Source: Streptococcus oralis (GTDB taxonomy: Bacteria; Bacillota; Bacilli; Lactobacillales; Streptococcaceae). Taken from it: a DNA stretch of 64,000 bases. The DNA lies in contig NZ_CP094226.1 of assembly GCF_022749195.1 (NCBI RefSeq), positions 708,001-772,000 of the forward strand, read 5' to 3'. The translations under genes and the position numbers were made by a program. Positions 56,537-64,000 of the stretch are shown here, piece by piece. Position 1 is the stretch's first letter, and every line of letters starts with the position of its first letter. Under the pieces are notes generated by a model. The model worked only from the letters and a program-made list of their open reading frames with translations. It was not told the DNA's origin and made no database searches.

Positions 56537-56912
56537 GTTGATTGAACTAGCAATTGAAACCAGCAAACAAGCCTATGTCCCCTATTCTCACTTTCCCATC
56601 GGAGCTGTTTTAGTAGCCAAGGATGGTAGCATTTATACGGGTGTAAACATCGAGAATGCTAGCTATCCGTTGACTAATTGTGGAGAACGTACTGCTATTT
56701 TTAAAGCAGTTTCGGAGGGGCAGCGGGAGTTTTCAGAATTGATTGTCTACGGACAAACTGAAAAACCCATCTCACCATGTGGTGCTTGCCGCCAGGTCAT
56801 GGTTGAATTTTTTGAACAAGATCTAAAAGTGACCTTAGTCGCTAAAGATAAATCGACGGTCGAGATGACGGTCGGGGAGTTACTTCCATACTCATTTACA
56901 GACTTAAATTAG
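56523..56912 (+). CDS. cdd: Cytidine deaminase
   Basis: Deaminates (deoxy)cytidine to (deoxy)uridine, feeding pdp. 129 residues, tetrameric zinc type: [19 protein letters not shown] provides the first zinc cysteine and catalytic glutamate-equivalent region, [10 protein letters not shown] the other two cysteines. The start lies within the last codons of deoC, preceded by AGGAG. Confidence 0.95.
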   Translation: MATTELIELAIETSKQAYVPYSHFPIGAVLVAKDGSIYTGVNIENASYPLTNCGERTAIFKAVSEGQREFSELIVYGQTEKPISPCGACRQVMVEFFEQDLKVTLVAKDKSTVEMTVGELLPYSFTDLN

Positions 56913-57002
56913 TCTGGGTCACTCTTGTAGTGGCTGTGGTCTGTGTGACCAAACAATCCATACTTGCAACATCGTTGCACATCTTATTTAGGAGGTTCAG
57001 TA

Positions 57003-58058
57003 ATGAACAAGAAACAATGGCTAGGCCTTGGTCTAGTTGCAGTAGCAGCAGTTGGACTTGCTGCATGTGGTAACCGCTCTTCTCGTAACGCAGCTTCATC
57101 TTCATCTGAAATGAAGACCAAAGCAGCGATTGTAACAGATACTGGTGGTGTTGATGACAAATCATTTAACCAATCAGCTTGGGAAGGTTTGCAAGACTGG
57201 GGTAAAGAACACAATCTTTCTAAAGATAAAGGCTTTACTTATTTCCAATCAACAAGTGAAGCAGACTATGCTAACAACTTGCAACAAGCGGCTGGAAGTT
57301 ACAACCTGATCTTCGGTGTTGGTTTTGCCCTTCACAATGCAGTTGAGGAAGCAGCAAAAGACCACTCTGACCTAAACTATGTCTTGATTGATGATGTGAT
57401 TGAAGGTCAAAATAATGTTGCGAGCGTAAGATTTGCGGATAACGAAGCAGCTTACCTTGCTGGTGTTGCAGCAGCGAAAACTACGAAAACAAAACAAGTT
57501 GGTTTTGTAGGTGGTATCGAATCTGAAGTTATTTCACGTTTTGCAGCTGGATTCAAAGCTGGTGTTGAGTCAGTAGACCCATCTATCAAAGTCCAAGTTG
57601 ACTACGCTGGTTCATTTGGTGATGCTGCCAAAGGTAAAACAATTGCAGCAGCTCAATACGCTGCCGGTGCAGACGTTGTCTACCAAGCAGCTGGTGGTAC
57701 AGGTGCTGGTGTCTTTGCTGAAGCAAAATCATTGAACGAAAACAAAAATGAAGACGAAAAAGTTTGGGTTATCGGTGTAGACCGTGACCAAGCAGCAGAA
57801 GGTAAATACACTTCTAAAGATGGTAAAGAATCTAACTTCGTTCTTGTATCTACATTGAAACAAGTTGGTACAACTGTAAAAGATATTGCCAACAAAACAG
57901 AAAAAGGTGAATTCCCTGGTGGACAAGTGATTGTTTACTCATTGAAAGATAAAGGGGTTGAGCTAGCAGTAACAAACCTTTCAGAAGAAGGTAAAAAAGC
58001 TGTTGAAGATGCAAAAGCTAAGATCCTTGACGGAAGCGTAAAAGTTCCAGAAAAATAA
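57003..58058 (+). CDS. Nucleoside-binding lipoprotein (BMP family, PnrA/TmpC-like)
   Basis: Substrate-binding component of a nucleoside ABC importer. 351 residues: signal peptide with lipobox GLAACG (cysteine near residue 21), then the BMP domain with VTDTGGVDDKSFNQSAWEGL near 42-61 and VWVIGVDRDQAAEG near 255. It corresponds to pneumococcal PnrA. AGGAGG precedes ATG 57003; the ATG at 56964 is upstream of this site and rejected. Hairpin-forming sequence in 56913-57002 may adjust its level relative to the salvage genes. Confidence 0.93.
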   Translation: MNKKQWLGLGLVAVAAVGLAACGNRSSRNAASSSSEMKTKAAIVTDTGGVDDKSFNQSAWEGLQDWGKEHNLSKDKGFTYFQSTSEADYANNLQQAAGSYNLIFGVGFALHNAVEEAAKDHSDLNYVLIDDVIEGQNNVASVRFADNEAAYLAGVAAAKTTKTKQVGFVGGIESEVISRFAAGFKAGVESVDPSIKVQVDYAGSFGDAAKGKTIAAAQYAAGADVVYQAAGGTGAGVFAEAKSLNENKNEDEKVWVIGVDRDQAAEGKYTSKDGKESNFVLVSTLKQVGTTVKDIANKTEKGEFPGGQVIVYSLKDKGVELAVTNLSEEGKKAVEDAKAKILDGSVKVPEK

Positions 58059-58075
58059 TGGATAAAAGTCATTTC

Positions 58076-58104
58076 TTAGGAAGCGGCCATCGGTCGCTTC
58101 TTTA
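58076..58104 (+). terminator. Possible terminator or attenuator after the BMP lipoprotein
   Basis: GAAGCGGCC pairs with GGTCGCTTC (one wobble) and is followed by only three T. As transporter genes follow, partial termination would give excess binding protein over ATPase and permease. Confidence 0.6.
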
Positions 58105-58194
58105 AGAATTGAGGCAATTTTTGTCTCAATAGAGCTTGTTAATGTGATTAGCAGGTTTTATTGAAATAAAATAAACCTCTGAAAGGAAGAGCAT

Positions 58195-59730
58195 ATGGCA
58201 CACGAAAATGTCATTGAGATGCGGGATATTACCAAGGTGTTTGGTGAATTTGTAGCAAACGACAAAATCAACTTGCAACTGCGAAAAGGTGAAATCCATG
58301 CACTTTTAGGAGAAAATGGAGCGGGTAAATCCACTCTGATGAATATGCTGGCAGGACTTCTTGAACCAACGAGTGGTGAAATTGTGGTGAATGGTCAGGT
58401 TGTAAAACTAGACTCACCATCTAAAGCCGCTGGACTTGGAATTGGAATGGTTCACCAACATTTCATGTTGGTTGAGGCTTTTACAGTAGCTGAGAATATC
58501 ATTTTAGGGAGTGAAATCACTAAAAATGGTGTTCTAGATATAGCTGGTGCTACTAAAGAAATCAAGGCTCTTTCTGAACGTTATGGTTTGGCAGTGGATC
58601 CAGCTGCTAAGGTGGCGGATATTTCCGTTGGTGCCCAACAACGTGTAGAGATCTTGAAAACACTCTATCGTGGTGCTGATATCCTTATCTTTGACGAACC
58701 TACAGCCGTATTGACTCCTTCAGAGATTGATGAGTTGATGGCAATCATGAAAAACCTTGTCAAAGAAGGGAAGTCTATCATTTTGATTACCCATAAACTG
58801 GATGAGATTCGTGCGGTATCCAATCGAGTCACGGTTATCCGTCGTGGGAAATCAATCCAGACAGTTGAAATCGCAGGGGCAACAAATGCGGACTTGGCAG
58901 AAATGATGGTTGGACGCTCAGTCTCCTTTAAAACGGAAAAACAGGCACCACAACCCAAAGAAGTAGTCTTGTCTATCAAAGACTTGGTTGTCAATGAAAA
59001 CCGCGGTGTACCAGCTGTGAAGAATCTTTCTTTGGATGTTCGTGCTGGTGAGATTGTCGGTATTGCAGGTATTGATGGCAATGGTCAATCTGAACTCATT
59101 CAAGCCATTACAGGTCTTCGTAAGATTGAGTCAGGTAGCGTTGAATTAAAAGGCAAATCAATTGTGGGAATGCATCCTCGACAAATTACAGAACTAAGCG
59201 TGGGGCACGTTCCTGAGGATCGTCACCGGGATGGCTTGATTTTGGAGATGATGATTTCAGAAAATATTGCTCTTCAAACCTACTACAAAGAACCACTCAG
59301 CAAGAATGGTATCTTGAACTATGCCAATATCACTTCACATGCCAAGAAATTGATGGAAGAATTTGACGTCCGTGCGGCAAGCGAATTTGTTCCAGCAGCA
59401 GCTCTTTCAGGAGGGAATCAACAAAAAGCGATTATCGCTCGTGAGATTGATCGTGATCCTGATCTCCTTATCGTCAGCCAGCCAACTCGTGGTTTGGATG
59501 TCGGTGCCATTGAATATATCCACAAACGTTTGATTGAAGAACGTGATAACGGGAAGGCTGTCCTTGTTGTCAGCTTTGAATTGGATGAGATTTTAAATGT
59601 CTCAGACCGAATTGCTGTTATTCACGATGGTAAGATTCAAGGTATTGTATCGCCAGAAACAACTAACAAACAAGAACTTGGTGTCTTGATGGCAGGTGGA
59701 AACTTGGGAAAGGAGAAGAGTGATGTCTAA
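58195..59730 (+). CDS. Nucleoside ABC importer, double ATPase subunit
   Basis: 511 residues with two ATPase domains, as in sugar-type (RbsA/YufO) importers. Domain 1: Walker A GENGAGKST near 40, signature ISVGAQQRVEIL, Walker B LIFDEPTAVL. Domain 2: GIDGNGQSE in place of Walker A and signature LSGGNQQKAIIARE with LIVSQPTRGLD. The degenerate second site is usual in this family. GGAAGAG precedes the ATG. The stop lies within the next gene (8-base overlap). Confidence 0.93.
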   Translation: MAHENVIEMRDITKVFGEFVANDKINLQLRKGEIHALLGENGAGKSTLMNMLAGLLEPTSGEIVVNGQVVKLDSPSKAAGLGIGMVHQHFMLVEAFTVAENIILGSEITKNGVLDIAGATKEIKALSERYGLAVDPAAKVADISVGAQQRVEILKTLYRGADILIFDEPTAVLTPSEIDELMAIMKNLVKEGKSIILITHKLDEIRAVSNRVTVIRRGKSIQTVEIAGATNADLAEMMVGRSVSFKTEKQAPQPKEVVLSIKDLVVNENRGVPAVKNLSLDVRAGEIVGIAGIDGNGQSELIQAITGLRKIESGSVELKGKSIVGMHPRQITELSVGHVPEDRHRDGLILEMMISENIALQTYYKEPLSKNGILNYANITSHAKKLMEEFDVRAASEFVPAAALSGGNQQKAIIAREIDRDPDLLIVSQPTRGLDVGAIEYIHKRLIEERDNGKAVLVVSFELDEILNVSDRIAVIHDGKIQGIVSPETTNKQELGVLMAGGNLGKEKSDV

Positions 59731-60781
59731 AAAATTACAACAAATTTCGGTTCCCTTGATTTCCGTATTCTTAGGAATCTTGCTCGGAGCCATTGTCATG
59801 TGGATCTTCGGATATGATGCTATCTGGGGTTATGAGGAGTTGTTCTATACAGCTTTTGGTAGCCTCCGTGGGATTGGAGAAATTTTCCGTGCCATGGGTC
59901 CTCTTGTCTTGATAGGTCTTGGTTTCGCAGTTGCCAGTCGAGCAGGTTTCTTTAACGTTGGACTTCCTGGTCAAGCACTTGCAGGCTGGATTCTCAGTGG
60001 TTGGTTTGCCTTGTCAAATCCAGATATGCCTCGTCTCGTTTTGATTCCATTGACAGTGATCATTGCTTTGATCGCAGGTGGAATTGTTGGTGCGATTCCA
60101 GGTATCCTCAGAGCTTATCTCGGTACGTCAGAGGTTATCGTGACCATCATGATGAACTACATTGTATTGTATGTGGGAAATGCCTTTATTCATGCCTTTC
60201 CTAAAGATATTATGCAAAGTACAGACTCAACGATTCGTGTGAGTGCCAATGCTACATACCAGACACCATGGTTATCAGAGTTGACTGGAAATTCCCGTAT
60301 GAATATCGGAATCTTCTTTGCAATCATTGCTGTAGTTGTGATTTGGTTCTTGCTAAAGAAAACGACTCTCGGTTTTGAAATTCGTGCAGTTGGTCTCAAT
60401 CCCCATGCCTCAGAGTACGCTGGTATTTCAGCAAAACGTACAATCATTCTATCAATGATTATCTCTGGTGCTTTGGCTGGTCTTGGTGGAGCGGTCGAAG
60501 GTCTTGGAACTTTCCAAAACGTTTACGTTCAGGGATCATCATTAGCTATCGGATTTAACGGGATGGCAGTTAGTTTGCTTGCTGGAAATTCACCAATTGG
60601 AATTCTCTTTGCGGCCTTCTTATTTGGAGTTTTGCAAGTAGGAGCACCAGGTATGAACGCAGCGCAAGTTCCGTCTGAGCTTGTTAGCATTGTAACAGCG
60701 TCCATTATCTTCTTTGTCAGCGTTCACTACATTATCGAACGCTTTGTCAAACCTAAAAAACAAGTTAAAGGAGGTAAGTAA
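59723..60781 (+). CDS. Nucleoside ABC importer, permease 1
   Basis: 352 residues, about ten spans, BPD_transp_2 (branched-chain/ribose permease) family; the coupling segment EIRAVGLNPHASEYAGISAK lies near 215-235. The chosen ATG 59723 has AGGAGAAG upstream; earlier in-frame ATG 59696 is inside the ATPase gene. It is followed by permease 2 after 2 bases. Confidence 0.93.
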   Translation: MSKKLQQISVPLISVFLGILLGAIVMWIFGYDAIWGYEELFYTAFGSLRGIGEIFRAMGPLVLIGLGFAVASRAGFFNVGLPGQALAGWILSGWFALSNPDMPRLVLIPLTVIIALIAGGIVGAIPGILRAYLGTSEVIVTIMMNYIVLYVGNAFIHAFPKDIMQSTDSTIRVSANATYQTPWLSELTGNSRMNIGIFFAIIAVVVIWFLLKKTTLGFEIRAVGLNPHASEYAGISAKRTIILSMIISGALAGLGGAVEGLGTFQNVYVQGSSLAIGFNGMAVSLLAGNSPIGILFAAFLFGVLQVGAPGMNAAQVPSELVSIVTASIIFFVSVHYIIERFVKPKKQVKGGK

Positions 60782-60783
60782 GG

Positions 60784-61740
60784 ATGTCTATTACAACATT
60801 ACTCACCCTCTTGGTCTCTTCTATGCTGATATACTCAGCACCACTTATTTTTACGAGTATCGGAGGAGTTTTCTCTGAACGTGGTGGTGTCGTTAACGTC
60901 GGTCTTGAAGGAATTATGGTTATGGGAGCCTTTTCTGGGGTTGTCTTTAACCTTGAATTTGCAGAACAACTTGGAGCAGCGACTCCTTGGATTTCCTTGT
61001 TAGTTGCTGGTATCGTGGGAGCTATTTTCTCCCTCATCCATGCAGTCGCAACGGTTCATTTCCGTGCAGACCATGTTGTCAGTGGTACAGTATTGAACTT
61101 GATGGCTCCTGCCCTAGCGGTTTTCTTGGTTAAAGTTCTTTATAACAAAGGGCAAACAGATAACTTAAGCCAGACTTTTGGACGTTTTGATTTCCCAGTT
61201 TTGGCTGATATCCCAGTGATTGGAGATATCTTCTTCAAGTCTACCAGTCTACTAGGTTATATCGCCATTGCCTTCTCTTTCCTTGCTTGGTTTATTCTCT
61301 TTAAGACACGCTTTGGTCTTCGCCTTCGCTCTGTCGGGGAACACCCTCAAGCAGCGGATACCTTGGGGATCAATGTCTACATGATGAGATATTTAGGGGT
61401 TGTTATTTCAGGTTTCCTTGGGGGAATTGGGGGAGCAATTTATGCTCAATCCATTTCTGTCAACTTCTCAGTGACAACTATTGTCGGTCCTGGATTTATT
61501 GCCCTTGCTGCAATGATCTTTGGTAAATGGAACCCAATTGGTGCTATGCTTTCTAGTCTTTTCTTTGGACTTTCACAAAGTTTGGCAGTTATCGGTTCTC
61601 AATTACCTTTCCTACAAGGAGTGCCAGCGGTTTACCTTCAAATCGCCCCTTATGTCTTGACCATTCTTGTCTTGGCAGCCTTCTTTGGAAAAGCAGTTGC
61701 ACCTAAGGCAGACGGTATCAACTACATCAAGTCAAAATAA
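60784..61740 (+). CDS. Nucleoside ABC importer, permease 2
   Basis: 318 residues, about nine spans, same family. VFSERGGVVNVGLEGIMVMG near the N-terminus and RLRSVGEHPQAADTLGINVY near 180 are diagnostic of YufQ-type nucleoside permeases. GGAGG lies at 60771-60775. It ends the operon at a terminator. Confidence 0.93.
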   Translation: MSITTLLTLLVSSMLIYSAPLIFTSIGGVFSERGGVVNVGLEGIMVMGAFSGVVFNLEFAEQLGAATPWISLLVAGIVGAIFSLIHAVATVHFRADHVVSGTVLNLMAPALAVFLVKVLYNKGQTDNLSQTFGRFDFPVLADIPVIGDIFFKSTSLLGYIAIAFSFLAWFILFKTRFGLRLRSVGEHPQAADTLGINVYMMRYLGVVISGFLGGIGGAIYAQSISVNFSVTTIVGPGFIALAAMIFGKWNPIGAMLSSLFFGLSQSLAVIGSQLPFLQGVPAVYLQIAPYVLTILVLAAFFGKAVAPKADGINYIKSK

Positions 61741-61746
61741 GCATAC

Positions 61747-61782
61747 AAAAAAACGTCAGTTTCAAACTGGCGTTTTATTTTT
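61747..61782. terminator. Terminator after the nucleoside importer
   Basis: AAAAACGTCAGTTT pairs with AAACTGGCGTTTT (one wobble), then a T-run; convergent with plsY, whose stop lies in the T-rich flank. Confidence 0.8.
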
Positions 61783-62416
61783 TTGGATTTTGATGGGTTA
61801 GGTTCAATCCCCAAGGGACAAGATTTTCTGTTTTATGTTTGATACGTGTGATATTATCCTTGTGACGAATGATAATCAAGCTAGCAAGTGCTAGGATAAT
61901 CAAAATGAAGAGAGGGTCATAGCTGTTTAGGATAAAACCAAATAGTGGAAATAGGAGAACTCCGATAACGGCTGCGATAGAAGCAGTAACGCTAGACAGT
62001 GAAATCATACTACCTAGATAGAGGCTTCCAAAGAATACGATTGCTAGATAGAGACAGAAAACAGGCGCAAATCCGAAAATCACTCCAGCACTGGTTGCGA
62101 CAGCCTTACCCCCTTTAAATCCTGCAAAGATAGGAAAGGTATGTCCAATTACGGCCAAAAGACCAAAGATGAGAGGTGATACACCTTGAAGGTGGAAAAG
62201 GATTGGAAGGAGAGTGGCCAAGGTTCCTTTAAAGAAGTCAATCACAAAGGTTGCCATACCCGCTTTCTTACCTAAAATTCGGAAAGTATTGGTTGTTCCG
62301 GTGTTTCCAGAACCATGTTCACGCAGATTTGTTTGAAAGAAGATTTGTCCAATCCAAAGACCAGACGGAATCGAACCTAGCAGATAAGCTAAAATTAATA
62401 ATACAAATGTCATCAT
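61775..62416 (-). CDS. plsY: Acyl-phosphate:glycerol-3-phosphate acyltransferase
   Basis: First acylation in phospholipid synthesis using acyl-phosphate. 213 residues, five to seven spans. Motif 1 [13 protein letters not shown] near 11-23 and [18 protein letters not shown] near 33-50 are the active-site loops; [21 protein letters not shown] near 90-110 is motif 2. Start codon preceded by an extended -10 (TGA-TATAAT, 62423-62428, minus strand) only about 7 bases away, implying a leaderless or very short-leader transcript. Confidence 0.95.
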   Translation of the reverse strand: MMTFVLLILAYLLGSIPSGLWIGQIFFQTNLREHGSGNTGTTNTFRILGKKAGMATFVIDFFKGTLATLLPILFHLQGVSPLIFGLLAVIGHTFPIFAGFKGGKAVATSAGVIFGFAPVFCLYLAIVFFGSLYLGSMISLSSVTASIAAVIGVLLFPLFGFILNSYDPLFILIILALASLIIIRHKDNITRIKHKTENLVPWGLNLTHQNPKK

Positions 62417-62493
62417 AGAACTATTATATCATGAAATGGTATAGAAAGTCAGAGAATTTCCTGTGAAATTGTGACGGCTGAAAGGGAAAAACT

Positions 62494-62522
62494 TTGCAAA
62501 ATTCCTATAAAACCTGTAAAAT
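62494..62522 (+). promoter_or_regulatory. parE promoter
   Basis: TTGCAA at 62494-62499, 17 bases, TAAAAT at 62517-62522. Confidence 0.7.
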
Positions 62523-62551
62523 AGTAAAGATGAACAAATAGGAGGTTCCTT

Positions 62552-64000
62552 GTGTCAAAAAAGGAAATCAATATTAATAACTACAATGATGACGCCATTC
62601 AGGTGCTAGAAGGGTTGGATGCGGTCCGTAAACGTCCGGGTATGTATATTGGATCGACCGACGGTGCTGGTCTCCATCACCTAGTCTGGGAAATTGTGGA
62701 TAATGCAGTCGATGAAGCCTTGTCTGGATTTGGTGAACGCATTGATGTGACCATCAATAAAGACGGCAGTCTAACCGTTCAAGACCATGGTCGTGGGATG
62801 CCAACTGGGATGCATGCCATGGGAATTCCAACTGTTGAGGTTATCTTTACCATTCTCCACGCTGGAGGAAAATTCGGTCAAGGTGGCTACAAAACATCTG
62901 GTGGTCTCCACGGGGTGGGATCTTCGGTTGTTAATGCACTCTCAAGTTGGTTGGAAGTTGAAATTACCCGTGACGGTACAGTCTACAAGCAACGATTTGA
63001 AAATGGTGGTAAGCCAGTAACAACTCTTGAAAAGGTTGGGACAGCTGCTAAGTCTAAGACAGGTACCAAGGTTACTTTCATGCCTGACGCGACGATTTTT
63101 TCTACGATTGACTTCAAGTACAATACCATTTCAGAACGACTCAATGAGTCAGCCTTTCTCTTAAAAAATGTCACCTTGTCTTTGACAGATAAGCGAACAG
63201 ATGAAGCAATCGAATTCCATTATGAGAACGGGGTACAAGACTTTGTTTCTTACCTCAATGAAGACAAGGAAACCTTGACGCCAGTCCTATACTTTGAAGG
63301 CGAAGACAATGGTTTCCAAGTGGAAGTTGCCCTCCAGTACAATGATGGGTTTTCAGATAATATTCTATCCTTTGTCAATAACGTTCGCACGAAAGATGGT
63401 GGAACGCATGAGACGGGACTCAAGTCTGCCATTACAAAGGTCATGAATGACTATGCGCGTAAGACAGGTCTTCTCAAGGAAAAAGATAAAAATCTTGAAG
63501 GTTCAGACTATCGTGAGGGACTTGCAGCCGTTCTTTCTATCCTAGTTCCTGAAGAACACCTCCAGTTTGAAGGTCAGACCAAGGATAAACTAGGGAGTCC
63601 TCTGGCTCGTCCAATTGTCGATGGTATTGTGGCTGATAAGTTAACCTTCTTCCTCATGGAAAATGGAGAACTAGCTTCCAATCTCATTCGTAAGGCTATC
63701 AAGGCCCGTGATGCGCGCGAGGCGGCCCGCAAAGCGCGTGATGAGAGCCGAAATGGTAAGAAAAACAAGAAAGACAAGGGCTTGTTGTCTGGAAAATTGA
63801 CTCCAGCTCAATCTAAAAATCCAGCAAAGAACGAGCTCTACCTAGTCGAAGGGGACTCTGCCGGTGGTTCTGCCAAACAAGGCCGTGACCGTAAGTTCCA
63901 GGCTATCTTGCCCCTTCGAGGTAAGGTCATCAATACAGCCAAGGCCAAGATGGCGGATATCCTCAAAAATGAAGAAATCAATACCATGATTTATACCATT
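62552..64000 (+). CDS. parE: DNA topoisomerase IV subunit B (3' end outside window)
   Basis: ATPase subunit of topoisomerase IV, which unlinks daughter chromosomes. 483 residues are present of about 647. GHKL ATPase motifs: EIVDNAVDEALSG near 45, QDHGRGMPTGMH near 75, KTSGGLHGVGSSVVNALS near 114. The TOPRIM start LYLVEGDSAGGSAKQGRDRK is near 430. GTG start with AGGAGG at 62540-62545. It is ParE rather than GyrB by its N-terminus and by plsY as neighbour. Codon 435 is GAC (Asp), the wild-type residue at the site changed in some quinolone-resistant pneumococci. Confidence 0.96.
   Translation, partial: MSKKEININNYNDDAIQVLEGLDAVRKRPGMYIGSTDGAGLHHLVWEIVDNAVDEALSGFGERIDVTINKDGSLTVQDHGRGMPTGMHAMGIPTVEVIFTILHAGGKFGQGGYKTSGGLHGVGSSVVNALSSWLEVEITRDGTVYKQRFENGGKPVTTLEKVGTAAKSKTGTKVTFMPDATIFSTIDFKYNTISERLNESAFLLKNVTLSLTDKRTDEAIEFHYENGVQDFVSYLNEDKETLTPVLYFEGEDNGFQVEVALQYNDGFSDNILSFVNNVRTKDGGTHETGLKSAITKVMNDYARKTGLLKEKDKNLEGSDYREGLAAVLSILVPEEHLQFEGQTKDKLGSPLARPIVDGIVADKLTFFLMENGELASNLIRKAIKARDAREAARKARDESRNGKKNKKDKGLLSGKLTPAQSKNPAKNELYLVEGDSAGGSAKQGRDRKFQAILPLRGKVINTAKAKMADILKNEEINTMIYTI

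Noticed and set aside
63854..63856. Possible quinolone-resistance codon in parE
   Set aside because: Codon 435 is GAC (Asp), the wild-type residue.

Overview
The window looks like a chromosomal segment of a Mitis-group Streptococcus (S. oralis / S. mitis / S. pneumoniae relatives). Pointers are the low GC, dense operons with AAGGAG ribosome sites, extended -10 promoters (TGnTATAAT), a BOX repeat, LicD and choline-binding proteins, a ParE of pneumococcal type, and long stretches in the gene order I remember from S. pneumoniae. I see no phage, IS element, tRNA, rRNA or CRISPR array.

Region 1 (1-6109) is the shikimate/aromatic amino acid operon: aroC (3' end), tyrA, a YlbF-like gene, aroA, aroK, pheA and, translationally coupled at its end, an LCP-family cell-wall polymer ligase gene (psr). 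Region 2 (6253-15202) is the most distinctive part. It holds a LicD gene, a family 2 glycosyltransferase, a large membrane polymerase fused to a C-terminal LicD domain, a third LicD gene, a choline-binding phosphorylcholine esterase of the Pce type with about 20 choline-binding repeats, and, convergent, a Wzx-like flippase. Together with psr this reads as a teichoic-acid (phosphocholine polymer) assembly, decoration and trimming locus. The polymerase-LicD fusion and the adjacent esterase differ from the pneumococcal layout as I recall it.

Region 3 (15310-25706) carries mecA, hom-thrB with a CodY-like box, a BOX element, msrAB, a heterodimeric ABC exporter, an amidohydrolase of the methylthioadenosine deaminase type, and rplJ-rplL with an L10 leader. 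Region 4 (25769-29892) is accessory: a small membrane protein, a DUF2268 metallopeptidase behind a MerR-type 19-bp-spacer promoter, an EXLDI-type protein, a decayed copy of the gdhA 3' end, a GNAT acetyltransferase, and gdhA with a CodY-like box. Region 5 (30098-37711) holds pyrDA, holA, sodA, a yutD-like gene, rlmN, a VanZ-like gene, an ABC-F gene, a zinc-ribbon gene and slrA. Region 6 (37820-39425) is a decay zone around an XRE-regulator/membrane-protein pair with tandem operators.

Region 7 (39538-51957) holds rpsP-khpA, a MazG-like gene, an orphan membrane-anchored protein, rimM-trmD, an ATP-cone protein, a PC4/YdbC-like gene behind a perfect competence (cin-box) promoter, a TetR regulator, bioY, gor, a MacAB-like efflux operon with a LytTR/ComE-type direct repeat upstream, and metG. 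Region 8 (51974-64000) holds an adenylate-kinase-like gene, rpsT, coaA, the CcpA-controlled nucleoside salvage operon (methyltransferase-pdp-deoC-cdd) running into a nucleoside ABC importer, plsY and the 5' three quarters of parE.
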